From Balneolaceae bacterium (lineage in GTDB: Bacteria > Bacteroidota > Rhodothermia > Balneolales > Balneolaceae), in NCBI GenBank assembly GCA_020832285.1, contig JAFIFB010000122.1, positions 1-63,353 on the forward strand: a DNA stretch of 63,353 nucleotides. Direction: 5' to 3'. Below, piece by piece: positions 55,197-63,353 of the stretch (position 1 is its first letter; every line of letters starts with the position of its first letter). The notes under the pieces were generated by a model that was not told the DNA's origin, searched no databases, and saw nothing but the letters and a program-made list of their open reading frames with translations. The translations under genes and the position numbers were made by a program.

Positions 55197-55961
55197 CTAA
55201 AGCTCAATATCTTTCAGATCACTCAGAAGCGAGTAGGATGTCAGATCATATTGTATGGGTGTTAATGAGGCAAACCCTTTTTCAAGTGCTGAAATGTCGT
55301 TATCGTCATCTTCATCCAGAAGCTGGAACTTTCCGGTCATCCAGTAATATGAGCGGTTGTTCGGATCAATTCTTCCCTCAAACTCTTCCACATAACGGCT
55401 GTTGGCCTGACGCACCCATTTAATTCCCTTCAGCGGACCTGCAGGTGCATTCAGGTTCAGGGTCACTCCTCTCGGCAATCCGTGGTTCAACACATACCCG
55501 ATCACTTTTCTGGCGGCATCCTGGGAACCGATCAAATCGGCTTCTTCGCTCAGATCGGTACAGGAGACTGCGATGGATGGATATCCCAAAATCGTACCCT
55601 CTGTGGCTGCACTTACGGTACCGGAGTACAAAATATTGATCCCTGCATTGCTGCCGTGGTTTATCCCGCTCACCACAAGGTCAGGTTTACGGTTCAGGAG
55701 CTGGTTGTGAGCCAGTTTAATGGAGTCGGCCGGTGTGCCAGATACTGCCTGTCCATTGAAACGATTATCGATACGAAAGGCGCGTGAACGCAACGGTGTC
55801 TGGATAGTGATGGCATGACCCACAGCACTTTGCTGACGGTCGGGAGCGATAATTTCCACATCACCGAACTCATCGGCCACCTCGGCAAGGGCTTTAATAC
55901 CCGGGGAGAAAATACCATCGTCGTTACATACTAAAATTAACGGTTTCTGATGCTGACTCAT
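55197..55961 (-). CDS. surE: 5'/3'-nucleotidase SurE
   Basis: This 254-residue protein has the metal motif NDDGIFSPGIKAL near 13-25, and VVSGINHGSNAG, VSGTPADS and APDRQQSAVGH. All four metal/substrate regions are present. It dephosphorylates nucleoside monophosphates under stress. It is followed after 14 bp by panB on the same strand (upstream in transcription). Confidence 0.96.
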   Translation of the reverse strand: MSQHQKPLILVCNDDGIFSPGIKALAEVADEFGDVEIIAPDRQQSAVGHAITIQTPLRSRAFRIDNRFNGQAVSGTPADSIKLAHNQLLNRKPDLVVSGINHGSNAGINILYSGTVSAATEGTILGYPSIAVSCTDLSEEADLIGSQDAARKVIGYVLNHGLPRGVTLNLNAPAGPLKGIKWVRQANSRYVEEFEGRIDPNNRSYYWMTGKFQLLDEDDDNDISALEKGFASLTPIQYDLTSYSLLSDLKDIEL

Positions 55962-55975
55962 GATGGATCAATTTT

Positions 55976-56803
55976 TTAATTATACTGCTCATCCTCATTC
56001 GGAAAATCACCGGTTTTTACATCTTTTATATATTCTCCAACAGCATCCGACATGGAGGTGTGCAAATCAGCATAGCGTCGTAAAAATCTCGGTGAAAAGT
56101 CTTTGTTGAGTCCGAGCATATCGTGTATAACGAGTACCTGCCCGTCGCAATAAGATCCGGCACCTATTCCAATAGTAGGCACGGACACAGACTCCGTTAC
56201 TTGTTTGGCAAGCGAGGTTGGAATTTTTTCAAGTACAATAGAAAAGACGCCGGCCTCTTCCAGTTTTTTTGCATCCTTCAAAAGCTGATTGGCCTCGGCC
56301 TCATCTTTTGCCCTTACTTTATACGTGCCAAACTTATAAATGCTTTGCGGCGTCAGCCCCAGGTGTCCCATCACGGGAATACCGGCATCCACAATGCGTT
56401 TGATAGTAGAAGTAATCGATTCACCCCCCTCCAGTTTCACGGCGTGTGCCCCGGCTTCTTTCATCATACGCCCGGCGCTGATCAGTGCTTCCTTGGTCGT
56501 TACCTGGTAGCTCATAAATGGCAAATCGGCAATAACAAGTGCTCGTTCCACACCACGAACCACACAGGAGGTGTGGTAGATCATATGATCGAGAGTCATC
56601 GGTACAGTGGTATCGAATCCAGCCATCACATTACTGGCCGAATCGCCCACAAGAATTACGTCCACTCCTGCCGCATCAACAATTCCGGCCATTGTGTAGT
56701 CGTAAGCCGTTAGCATACTGATTTTTTCACCGTTCCGTTTCATATCCACAACGGTCTGAGTCGTTACTTTTTCAGGGCGGGTATCTTTATTTTGTGTGCT
56801 CAT
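55976..56803 (-). CDS. panB: 3-methyl-2-oxobutanoate hydroxymethyltransferase
   Basis: This 275-residue TIM barrel has [30 protein letters not shown] and [12 protein letters not shown], with metal-binding Asp and Glu near EGGESI. It makes ketopantoate on the pantothenate/CoA route. It overlaps fabZ by 4 bp. panC and panE are not nearby. Confidence 0.96.
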   Translation of the reverse strand: MSTQNKDTRPEKVTTQTVVDMKRNGEKISMLTAYDYTMAGIVDAAGVDVILVGDSASNVMAGFDTTVPMTLDHMIYHTSCVVRGVERALVIADLPFMSYQVTTKEALISAGRMMKEAGAHAVKLEGGESITSTIKRIVDAGIPVMGHLGLTPQSIYKFGTYKVRAKDEAEANQLLKDAKKLEEAGVFSIVLEKIPTSLAKQVTESVSVPTIGIGAGSYCDGQVLVIHDMLGLNKDFSPRFLRRYADLHTSMSDAVGEYIKDVKTGDFPNEDEQYN

Positions 56804-57237
56804 GCTTTTTCTTTCGGTACAATCGCTGCTGATGCTTCAAGCTCGCAGACCACTTTTCCATCGACTGTGGCTTTTCCTTCCATTGTAACAAAATTTCGCC
56901 TCATGCCAGCCAGTTTCACTTCCATTTTCAGCTGATCGCCCGGAACCACCTGCTGTCTGAACTTTGCATTTTTGATACCTGTAAATACAATCAGAGTGTT
57001 TTGAGGGTCTTCCACGTGGGCTTTCATCAGCATAATACAACCGCTCTGGGCCATCGCCTCTACCTGCAGCACACCGGGCATGATAGGAGCGCCGGGAAAA
57101 TGGCCGTTAAAAAACTCTTCGTTGACGGTCACATTTTTGATGGTAACAATTCGGTTCTCCTCAGCTTCCAGAACTCTGTCAACAAGTAAAAAAGGATATC
57201 GGTGGGGCAGGTAATTTTTAATTTCTTCGATCTTCAT
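56800..57237 (-). CDS. fabZ: 3-hydroxyacyl-ACP dehydratase
   Basis: This 145-residue hot-dog fold has [15 protein letters not shown] near 12-26, and [22 protein letters not shown] with the catalytic His and Glu. It dehydrates 3-hydroxyacyl-ACP in fatty-acid synthesis and is not fused to LpxC as in some Bacteroidota. Translation couples it to panB (ATGA overlap). Confidence 0.96.
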   Translation of the reverse strand: MKIEEIKNYLPHRYPFLLVDRVLEAEENRIVTIKNVTVNEEFFNGHFPGAPIMPGVLQVEAMAQSGCIMLMKAHVEDPQNTLIVFTGIKNAKFRQQVVPGDQLKMEVKLAGMRRNFVTMEGKATVDGKVVCELEASAAIVPKEKA

Positions 57238-57369
57238 GATTCAGTTTTCTGTCAGATTAATGTTCTGTTTTCGATCGGTTCAGTTTTTCATCTTATTTTT
57301 TAGTGTAAAACAGGCAATTAATTAAATTCATGTCTGGCCTGGTGTAAGGTGAACAGGCAGAGAAATATA

Positions 57370-58065
57370 CTAATTCTCTCCCACGGTACCTATATAGACG
57401 TACGCGATGCCACCGGTTAGAGAAACCCCCTTTTCTTTACTGAATGTCCCGGCTTCTTTCATCAAATCCAGAAATTTATCCCCAGCCGGAAATTTGGCAC
57501 TGGTTTCGGGCAGATAGGTATAGGCCTCACGGTTTCCACTGAGAAAGCCACCGATGGCAGGCATTACATGTTTGCTGTAGATTTTAAAAGGTATCCGCAC
57601 AATTCCTTTAGGCTGGCCGAATTCCAGAACAACCACCCTGCCTCCCGGTTTCACTACACGTGACATCTCTTTGAGGCAAACAAGCGGATCATCCACATTG
57701 CGGATGCCAAAAGCAATACTGGCAATATCGAACGAATTATCTTCGTAGGGAAGATTCATCGCATCGGCCACTTCAAAATCTACCACCAGTTTCATTTTAT
57801 CGGCTTTGTCCGGGGCGTGTTCAATCATCTCCTTGCAAAAGTCAGTGCCCAGAACGTAACCTTCATGGCCAACTGTCTGCTTGAATTCGATTGCCAGATC
57901 ACCTGTGCCGGTAGCGCAATCCAAAACACGGTCACCAGGCTTTGCTCCGCTTTCGAACACTGTTTTTTTACGCCAGGCGTTGTGCACACCAAATGACAAA
58001 ATACCGTTGATTCGGTCGTAATCATCCGCAATATCGGCGAACATACTTTTTACTTTTTCACTCAT
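57370..58065 (-). CDS. menG: Demethylmenaquinone methyltransferase (UbiE/MenG)
   Basis: This 231-residue class I SAM methyltransferase has the SAM motif VLDCATGTGDLAIEF near 46-60. The UbiE signatures are YDRINGILSFGVHNAWR, and PGGRVVVLEFGQPKG. It methylates demethylmenaquinone. It lies in no apparent operon with the neighbours. Confidence 0.93.
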   Translation of the reverse strand: MSEKVKSMFADIADDYDRINGILSFGVHNAWRKKTVFESGAKPGDRVLDCATGTGDLAIEFKQTVGHEGYVLGTDFCKEMIEHAPDKADKMKLVVDFEVADAMNLPYEDNSFDIASIAFGIRNVDDPLVCLKEMSRVVKPGGRVVVLEFGQPKGIVRIPFKIYSKHVMPAIGGFLSGNREAYTYLPETSAKFPAGDKFLDLMKEAGTFSKEKGVSLTGGIAYVYIGTVGEN

Positions 58066-58124
58066 CGTATAAATAATTTCAGTCTGAAGCTATTTTCATG
58101 AATCATTTAGCTGCCTCAGCGATT

Positions 58125-58751
58125 TCAGGAAGATAGATTTTTTAAGTGGTCGGTTTTATTTAGGTAAACCGGTTCAAACCCTTTTCCGTTAAAAATAAGC
58201 TGGTTTACAGCACCATTCGTGTGTTCAATCTGCTCCATATTCTTTAAGCCGTAGCCAAGCCATTCCGACAGTAAGATCCTGATCAGCCTTCCGTGTACAA
58301 CCAAAACAAGAGTTCCCTTCTGAAGTGAGCGTATGTACTTCTGCACTGCCGCATCTGCCCTTTCAAAAACTTCACCGGGCGATTCACCTCCCGGAACTTT
58401 CAAAAAAACCTCACCTTTCTGCCAGGCTTTGACAAGTTCACCTAATTCATTAATTGCACTATTGTAATCCACTCCTTCATAATCACCAAAGTTCATTTCA
58501 TCCAAATCAGAGTTTTTCAGAAATCTTACATTCGTATTTTTTTGATAGATTTCTGCCGTCTGCATAGCCCTGATAAGAGTACTGGTTGCCAGAAGATCAA
58601 CCTGGTATTGGTTCAGATATCCGGCCAGTGCTTCGGCCTGTTTTATCCCGGTTTTATTGAGTGGGGCGTCTATTCCCCTGCCCTGCATAAGCCCTTTTCG
58701 ATTGTACTCGGTTTCTCCGTGCCGGGCGATGAAAAGTCGAATTTCACTCAT
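58125..58751 (-). CDS. Histidine phosphatase family protein (CobC/PhpB-like)
   Basis: This 208-residue protein has the phosphohistidine motif IARHGETEYNRKG near 8-20, a second Arg at STLIRAMQTAEI, and the C-terminal His in LVLVVHGRLIRI. Family members include broad phosphatases and cobalamin-biosynthesis CobC; no cobalamin genes are near. It overlaps the upstream membrane protein gene by 4 bp. Confidence 0.9.
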   Translation of the reverse strand: MSEIRLFIARHGETEYNRKGLMQGRGIDAPLNKTGIKQAEALAGYLNQYQVDLLATSTLIRAMQTAEIYQKNTNVRFLKNSDLDEMNFGDYEGVDYNSAINELGELVKAWQKGEVFLKVPGGESPGEVFERADAAVQKYIRSLQKGTLVLVVHGRLIRILLSEWLGYGLKNMEQIEHTNGAVNQLIFNGKGFEPVYLNKTDHLKNLSS

Positions 58752-59386
58752 TTTTTCTTTTTTTTGTGATAATCAATAACTGCCTGCTGAACATACCTGT
58801 CAAGCTTCTCCACTTCTTTAGGCGGCATGTTCTGATAAAGTGCATATCTTACCAAAACCATTTTGAGTGTACGGTCATTCAACGGAAGTTTACCGTTCTC
58901 TTTTTTGGCATCAAACCTGTCCCAAAGACGGCGCAGCAGGCCAATCTTAAACAGAAAAAAAGTGATAATGCCCAGTACCACAGCCGTGTACATGCCGGTA
59001 ATACCCATAAAACTGAGCACAACAGCAGCCATAAGTAATTGGAAAAAATCCTGGTTAATAAGCTTAAGAACCGGAGTTGTGGGAATATTTACAAAGGCAC
59101 TTTTTTGATGGTACCACCAGTAATGAAAGAGCAGCGAAACCCCTGCAGCGATCCAGGGGTTAATAAAAAAGGCCAGTCCAAAAAAGAGGATCATTGCAAG
59201 CGAATCGGCACTGTCGATCCATGTAACAGCTTTACCAATTAAATCTTCAAACGGATAGATCTTCATCAGGCCCGGTACATAATCTTTAATCGTTTCCCTG
59301 GTAGCATGAAACCAGTGCCCGCTCGATGTAACCGTCGAAAACGGAGTTTCCAGTACGTTGATGGAGTGTGATCGCGTAGAATTCAT
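58748..59386 (-). CDS. Integral membrane protein of unknown function
   Basis: This 212-residue protein has two pairs of hydrophobic helices (SLAMILFFGLAFFINPWIAAGVSLLFHYWWY and LLMAAVVLSFMGITGMYTAVVLGIITFFLFKIGLL), ending in a Lys-rich tail. I do not recognise the family. It overlaps the phosphatase gene by 4 bp and so may work with it. Confidence 0.75.
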   Translation of the reverse strand: MNSTRSHSINVLETPFSTVTSSGHWFHATRETIKDYVPGLMKIYPFEDLIGKAVTWIDSADSLAMILFFGLAFFINPWIAAGVSLLFHYWWYHQKSAFVNIPTTPVLKLINQDFFQLLMAAVVLSFMGITGMYTAVVLGIITFFLFKIGLLRRLWDRFDAKKENGKLPLNDRTLKMVLVRYALYQNMPPKEVEKLDRYVQQAVIDYHKKKKK

Positions 59387-59713
59387 AAGCTCATAAGATA
59401 GGCTCTATTACAGAAAAATGATACTTATCTTAACTCTATGAGTTTGAAGTTAATATGATTTTTGCTGGCTAAAAATATAAAGAAAGAAAAATTACACTGG
59501 GATTACCGGCAAATATTACTGGTAGTTCCAAAATGGCATTTATATAAAAATCAGAGATATATGATTTTCATTTATCCATTTATTCGTTTAATATTTTCTT
59601 TCATATTTAGCCTGCAATATTCACAAATTATAGTTGATTGGTTTTATCGCTAAGTCCATCAGAAAAAAACATTAAACGCAGATTAAAAATTATTAGTGAT
59701 TAATGCAGGTAAG
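59387..59713. other. Intergenic stretch, no gene seen
   Basis: 327 bp between divergent genes, AT-rich. It should hold the promoters. I see no motif that I would call. Confidence 0.4.
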
Positions 59714-60502
59714 ATGACTGAATCACACCATTTATTGACCATCAAACCCACCAAAGACGGTTCCACCACACTTTTTTCGAAAAAGTTTGATCAGCACTAT
59801 CACAATCCGAATGGAGCCGTGGCCGAAAGCCGTCATGTTTTCTTTGAAACGCCCGGTGTTCCCGCTGCCCTGAAGTGCCAGGACTTCATCACCATTTTTG
59901 AAACAGGTTTTGGTACCGGAATGAACCTGCTACTGGTTCTCGAATACCTGGAAAAAACAGGAAGTCCGCCGGCTGTCATTTTCAACAGTGTTGAGGCCTT
60001 TCCTGTCAGCCCGGAAATCGCTGCTCAATTCGACTTTGGCAATAATACTTTTCTCAATAGCTCAAGGCAGATCCTATCTGATATTTTCGGGGAGCTTCAG
60101 CCTGGGCTGAACCAATTTAAAGTCTCAAATCACCTCACCTTTAACCTGTTTGCAGGCTTTTTCGATGAGCTTTTTGAGCAGAATGCAGTTTCCGGCAAAG
60201 CCGATTTCATCTTTCATGACCCTTTTTCACCTGATGCCAATCCGGATTTGTGGACGGTTGAAGTTTTTAAAAAACTGGCGTCCCTCAGCAAACCCGATAC
60301 CGTTCTTTCAACCTACTGTGCTGCAACATCGGCTCGCGCAGCTATGGCCGCAGCAGGATGGTACGTGGCCCGTGCCCCCGGAGCCCTGGGAAAACGTGAA
60401 ATGACGGTTGCCTCTCTCACTTCAGATAAGCTTGTAAACTTTAAACGGGTCAGCGAAAAAAGGCTTATTGAACGTCTGGAACGCGGAGATTTCCGGAATT
60501 AA
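59714..60502 (+). CDS. mnmD: tRNA wobble-uridine methyltransferase (MnmD-like)
   Basis: This protein of about 262 residues has the MnmC methylase domain only: DHYHNPNG-like segment (FDQHYHNPNGAVAESRHVFFE), SAM motif FETGFGTGMNLLL, and FHDPFSPDANPDLWT. The FAD-dependent oxidase half of MnmC is absent, so it is the stand-alone MnmD type. It makes mnm5(s2)U34 in tRNA. ATG at 59714 follows AGGTAAG; GTG at 59696 is another option. Confidence 0.92.
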   Translation: MTESHHLLTIKPTKDGSTTLFSKKFDQHYHNPNGAVAESRHVFFETPGVPAALKCQDFITIFETGFGTGMNLLLVLEYLEKTGSPPAVIFNSVEAFPVSPEIAAQFDFGNNTFLNSSRQILSDIFGELQPGLNQFKVSNHLTFNLFAGFFDELFEQNAVSGKADFIFHDPFSPDANPDLWTVEVFKKLASLSKPDTVLSTYCAATSARAAMAAAGWYVARAPGALGKREMTVASLTSDKLVNFKRVSEKRLIERLERGDFRN

Positions 60503-60633
60503 AATCAGCTATCCACATTTCGCCAAATTATTACTATTATTCAATCGCGTTGGCAAGAAATCACCCATCAGCGGGAATAGTCAGCCCTGTTTCTTCGTTG
60601 ATGAATTGTAATTATCAATATTTAGCAGCATCT

Positions 60634-61497
60634 ATGAAGAAACGAGAATCCAGTAAAAGTGAAATCGAATCCCTGATCTACCTGCTCGATGATCCAGATC
60701 CGCAGGTGCAGCTTGGGGTTAAAAAACGGTTTGAAGAACTGGGTGAGAATGCTGTGCCCCTGCTGGATCAGTACCGATCTGAGCCGATTAAAGACTCAGA
60801 TAAAGAAACGATCAACGAAATTATTTACAACATCACGATCGGCAATCTTCTCGAAGAATTCTCCACCCTTATGGAACAGGGAATTGACAGCCGCTCACAA
60901 CTCGAAGAGGCCCTGCTGCTCCTCGGCAAATTTGGAACACCCACTCTTAGAATTGATGATTACCGTAAAAAGCTGGACAATATGAGCACACACATCGGCA
61001 GCGATATCGCCTACACGCCATCGATTTCCGAAAAGATGCAGATCATGCTGCAATATGTGTTTCGCGAGCTTCGGTTCCGGGGTGATTCGAAAGATTATCA
61101 CAACCCGGAAAACGCCAGCCTCGATCGCGTTATTGACCGGAGGAAAGGTCTGCCGATCATGCTGAGTGTGGTGGTGATGTTTCTTGCACGCAGGCTGAAT
61201 CTTCCCTTTCATGGCGTAAATATGCCGATCCATTTTATGCTGATGTACCAAACACATAACCAGGAAATTCTGATCGATCCGTTCGATGGAGGCACAATTG
61301 TCACCTATAATCAATGTTGTTATTTCCTGAAAAAGAATGGTATTGAACCCCGTTCTGAACATCTCAAAAAAGCCGATGAAAACGATATCCTGGTCAGATG
61401 TATCCGCAACCTGATGCACAGCTACGCGAAAAAAGGGCAAGAAAAGCGAGTAGCAGACTTGCAAAAACTGCTCCAGATTGCTGAACTGAAAGCGTAA
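60634..61497 (+). CDS. SirB1/transglutaminase-like protein
   Basis: From ATG at 60634, 287 residues. N-terminal region of helical HEAT-like segments (SLIYLLDDPDPQVQLGVKKRFEELG). Then a SirB1-type transglutaminase-like domain (LDRVIDRRKGLPIMLSVVVMFLARRLNLPFHGVNMPIHFML and EILIDPFDGG). The catalytic Cys of true transglutaminases is not apparent at the usual place. Other starts in the same frame are 60550 (TTG) and 60601 (ATG). The function of this family is not settled. Confidence 0.8.
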   Translation: MKKRESSKSEIESLIYLLDDPDPQVQLGVKKRFEELGENAVPLLDQYRSEPIKDSDKETINEIIYNITIGNLLEEFSTLMEQGIDSRSQLEEALLLLGKFGTPTLRIDDYRKKLDNMSTHIGSDIAYTPSISEKMQIMLQYVFRELRFRGDSKDYHNPENASLDRVIDRRKGLPIMLSVVVMFLARRLNLPFHGVNMPIHFMLMYQTHNQEILIDPFDGGTIVTYNQCCYFLKKNGIEPRSEHLKKADENDILVRCIRNLMHSYAKKGQEKRVADLQKLLQIAELKA

Positions 61498-61573
61498 ATC
61501 AGAATTGTCGCAGAAAAACCTGGTATCACCAGCCATTCACCCATTTCCCGCGCAACACCAGACCCACAACAGA

Positions 61574-63109
61574 TCAATTTACAATTACCGAAACACCTCC
61601 TCTTCTCGGGTCCCCAAATCCCGAATAACCGCCCGGATCAATACTTACTACGTGAGTACCCCCAAAAAAGAGATCCTTCCGGTCCCACACTTTATGATCC
61701 TTGAACCTTTCACACATTGCCTCAACCACCTTCAAGTCAAAACCGTGTTCGATGTTCAGCAGTCCCCTTTCATAATGAATCCGGGGTGATCGGACCGCTT
61801 CCTGAGGTGACATACCAAAATCAGCCAGGTTCACAAGCAGTTGCAATATAGCAGTCCGGATTCGATTCGAGCCGCCCGAGCCGAACGCAATTTTTCTGTC
61901 ATTACCCATTTCCAGGATACCGGGTGCCATCATGGAAGTCATTCGTTCATTCAGCGGCCATTTCCCAAAACCTTTCGGGTTGATGTCTTCTTCCCCAAGC
62001 ATGTTGTTCATCATCACGCCCGTACCGGGAATCATAATACCGCAGCCCTCCCCATTACTGGTACTGAGTGCGGCCATATTTCCATCACGATCAACAATAC
62101 TGATGTGGGTAGTTCCTCTCAATGCCGGGAATTTACCCATGACCTCCGAGGTGTACTCTTCAAGATATGACGGATCAAGAATATTGGCCTCATCATCCCC
62201 TTCAACAAATGCGTCTGCTTTAGCTTTTTCAGTCAAACCCTGAATTTCTGCCAGCAGATTTAAATACTCCACAGATCCAAAACCCTGTTTTTGTACAGGT
62301 AATTCTTCCAGCAACTTAAGGGCAAAAGCCACCAGAATTCCCCCTGAGCCAGGTGGCGGGTTGATACATAGCCTGCAATTTCTGTATCGTACCACAAGAG
62401 GCTTTCGTTTGATAACCCTGTAATTCCGGAAATCGGCTTCGGAAAGATGTCCGCCCTCCTCTCTGCAGATAGAGGCCGTTTTTTTCGCCATTTCACCCAT
62501 GTAAAACAGAGCCTCACCTTCGATGGCGATTGCCTCCAGCAGGTCTGCCTTCAGCGACTGTATTAAGAGATCGCCTTCCTGCACAAGTTGGCCGGGAATA
62601 CCGGGACTGGCAAAAGTTTTTTTTGCTTCAGGGTATTCAAGGTAGATCGGCTTCACCACATCCAGTACACGGGATTGAAAGGCATTCATCTGTATACCGT
62701 TTCGTGCAAGTTTTACAGCGGGTTCTACAAGACGTTTCATCGGTAACGTGCCAAGGTCTTCATGGATCGCAAACACTCCTTTTACTGTACCGGGCACCGC
62801 CATAGATCCCGCCCCGATGTGAAATTCCTGCTGTACCGTTCCGAAATCGGCCGAAATGGGGAAAAAGTGCGGTTCCGGGTTTCTTCGACCGGGGGTTTGT
62901 GCAAAAAAATCATAAACGGTTTCCATTCCATCAGCTTTTTTGGCCATAAGAAACCCCCCTCCGCCAAGAGACGTCAGCACCGGCTCGGCCACACAAGCCG
63001 CCAAATGAGCCGCCACTACAGCGTCAAACGCATTACCTCCGTCAAGAAGTACTTCTTCTGCAGCTTTTGCCGTTTCGCTATGCCCTGCTGCTACTGCTCC
63101 TTTCGCCAT
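61574..63109 (-). CDS. Gamma-glutamyltransferase family protein without signal peptide
   Basis: This 511-residue Ntn-hydrolase has the large-subunit Gly-rich region (LTSLGGGGFLM) and PGSGGILVAFAL. The autoprocessing/nucleophile Thr333 is in RGTTHISIVDRDGNMAALSTS, and NNMLGEEDINP follows. No signal peptide precedes MAKGAVAAGHSETAKAAEEVL, so it acts in the cytoplasm unless the start is wrong. Family members split gamma-glutamyl bonds; some relatives act as acylases or nucleosidases. It runs convergent to the SirB1-like gene. Confidence 0.9.
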   Translation of the reverse strand: MAKGAVAAGHSETAKAAEEVLLDGGNAFDAVVAAHLAACVAEPVLTSLGGGGFLMAKKADGMETVYDFFAQTPGRRNPEPHFFPISADFGTVQQEFHIGAGSMAVPGTVKGVFAIHEDLGTLPMKRLVEPAVKLARNGIQMNAFQSRVLDVVKPIYLEYPEAKKTFASPGIPGQLVQEGDLLIQSLKADLLEAIAIEGEALFYMGEMAKKTASICREEGGHLSEADFRNYRVIKRKPLVVRYRNCRLCINPPPGSGGILVAFALKLLEELPVQKQGFGSVEYLNLLAEIQGLTEKAKADAFVEGDDEANILDPSYLEEYTSEVMGKFPALRGTTHISIVDRDGNMAALSTSNGEGCGIMIPGTGVMMNNMLGEEDINPKGFGKWPLNERMTSMMAPGILEMGNDRKIAFGSGGSNRIRTAILQLLVNLADFGMSPQEAVRSPRIHYERGLLNIEHGFDLKVVEAMCERFKDHKVWDRKDLFFGGTHVVSIDPGGYSGFGDPRRGGVSVIVN

Positions 63110-63353
63110 ATTTCACATTATCTGATTACAAAATTCCGTAGTACCATGAAAGTAGCACAAGAAAGGATTTTTTTATGGCACTCTCTACTTTTTTGACCGA
63201 ATTTTCTGATTTATGAAAGTTAAGCTCCACTGTGCACCGCTGCCTCGCCGGTGATCCGGTCAGGGGCCGTTCATTCTCTTATGCCAAAGGGTGAAAACCT
63301 GACTGCGTGCGATAACTCCTGTCAGCGTTGCTGGTTGCTGGTTGCTGGTTGCT
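63110..63353. other. Right-edge intergenic region
   Basis: 244 bp to the window edge. It holds a hairpin-like segment at 63296-63330 related to 55141-55179, and a 7-bp tandem repeat at 63328-63353. Confidence 0.4.
63328..63353. repeat. Short tandem repeat TTGCTGG, about 3.7 copies, cut by window edge
   Basis: Three perfect copies of the 7-bp unit TTGCTGG (63328-63348) are followed by TTGCT. The window stops inside the array, so its length is unknown. It could be a variable-number tandem repeat. Confidence 0.7.

Overview
The window reads as chromosomal DNA of a Gram-negative bacterium of the Bacteroidota/Rhodothermota/Balneolota type. No 16S gene is present, so this is inference. The evidence is outer-membrane machinery (RND efflux, TolC, MlaC, LptE, many lipoproteins), diaminopimelate synthesis via DapD, MurB, FabZ, a menaquinone methyltransferase, an F-type ATPase operon without atpD/atpC, and Shine-Dalgarno sites that are weak almost everywhere. 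Most of it is ordinary core genome, densely packed and mostly on the minus strand.

Layout. 1-2907: the start of an RND efflux pump and its adaptor. 3097-9376: a ferric-reductase-like protein, an AsmA-like protein, an AI-2E-family permease and an alpha/beta hydrolase whose nucleophile serine reads as asparagine. 9377-11830: a plastic stretch with a BspA-like surface lipoprotein and two decayed fragments of the neighbouring HTTM-like membrane gene. 11828-18822: that membrane gene and a partner, followed by three glycosyltransferases and a flippase (surface glycan synthesis). 18832-20832: MlaC-like and TolC-like genes.

20983-21573 holds the most unusual structure. A tRNA-Ser(UGA) gene is followed by two identical 75-bp copies of its own 3' part, which bracket a small GIY-YIG nuclease gene. 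Both copies carry a 22-nt near-palindromic insertion in the T-loop. 21684-28826: the ATP synthase operon (atpG, A, H, F, E, B, a small membrane protein, an AtpZ-like gene with an in-frame UGA), with a bactofilin and an M23 peptidase upstream. 28890-38903: guaB, purB, an M48 lipoprotein, a DUF2779 protein overlapping murB, a CNNM/CorC transporter and ssb. 38977-42654: a lysC-dapB-dapA-dapD operon.

43127-50974: pyrE, an FKBP lipoprotein, miaB, a GH13 sugar phosphorylase-like gene, and a sigma-54 activator overlapping lptE. 51359-63109: an MBL hydrolase, a GNAT-like protein, a 235-bp MITE-like element with perfect 18-bp terminal inverted repeats, a lipase, surE, panB, fabZ, menG/ubiE, a phosphatase, mnmD, a SirB1-like protein and a gamma-glutamyltransferase without a signal peptide. 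The right edge stops inside a short 7-bp tandem repeat.

How the genes work together: envelope building (LptE, MurB, MlaC, flippase and glycosyltransferases, M23 with bactofilin), energy (ATPase), purine and pyrimidine synthesis (guaB, purB, pyrE), lysine/DAP synthesis, and tRNA modification (miaB, mnmD).
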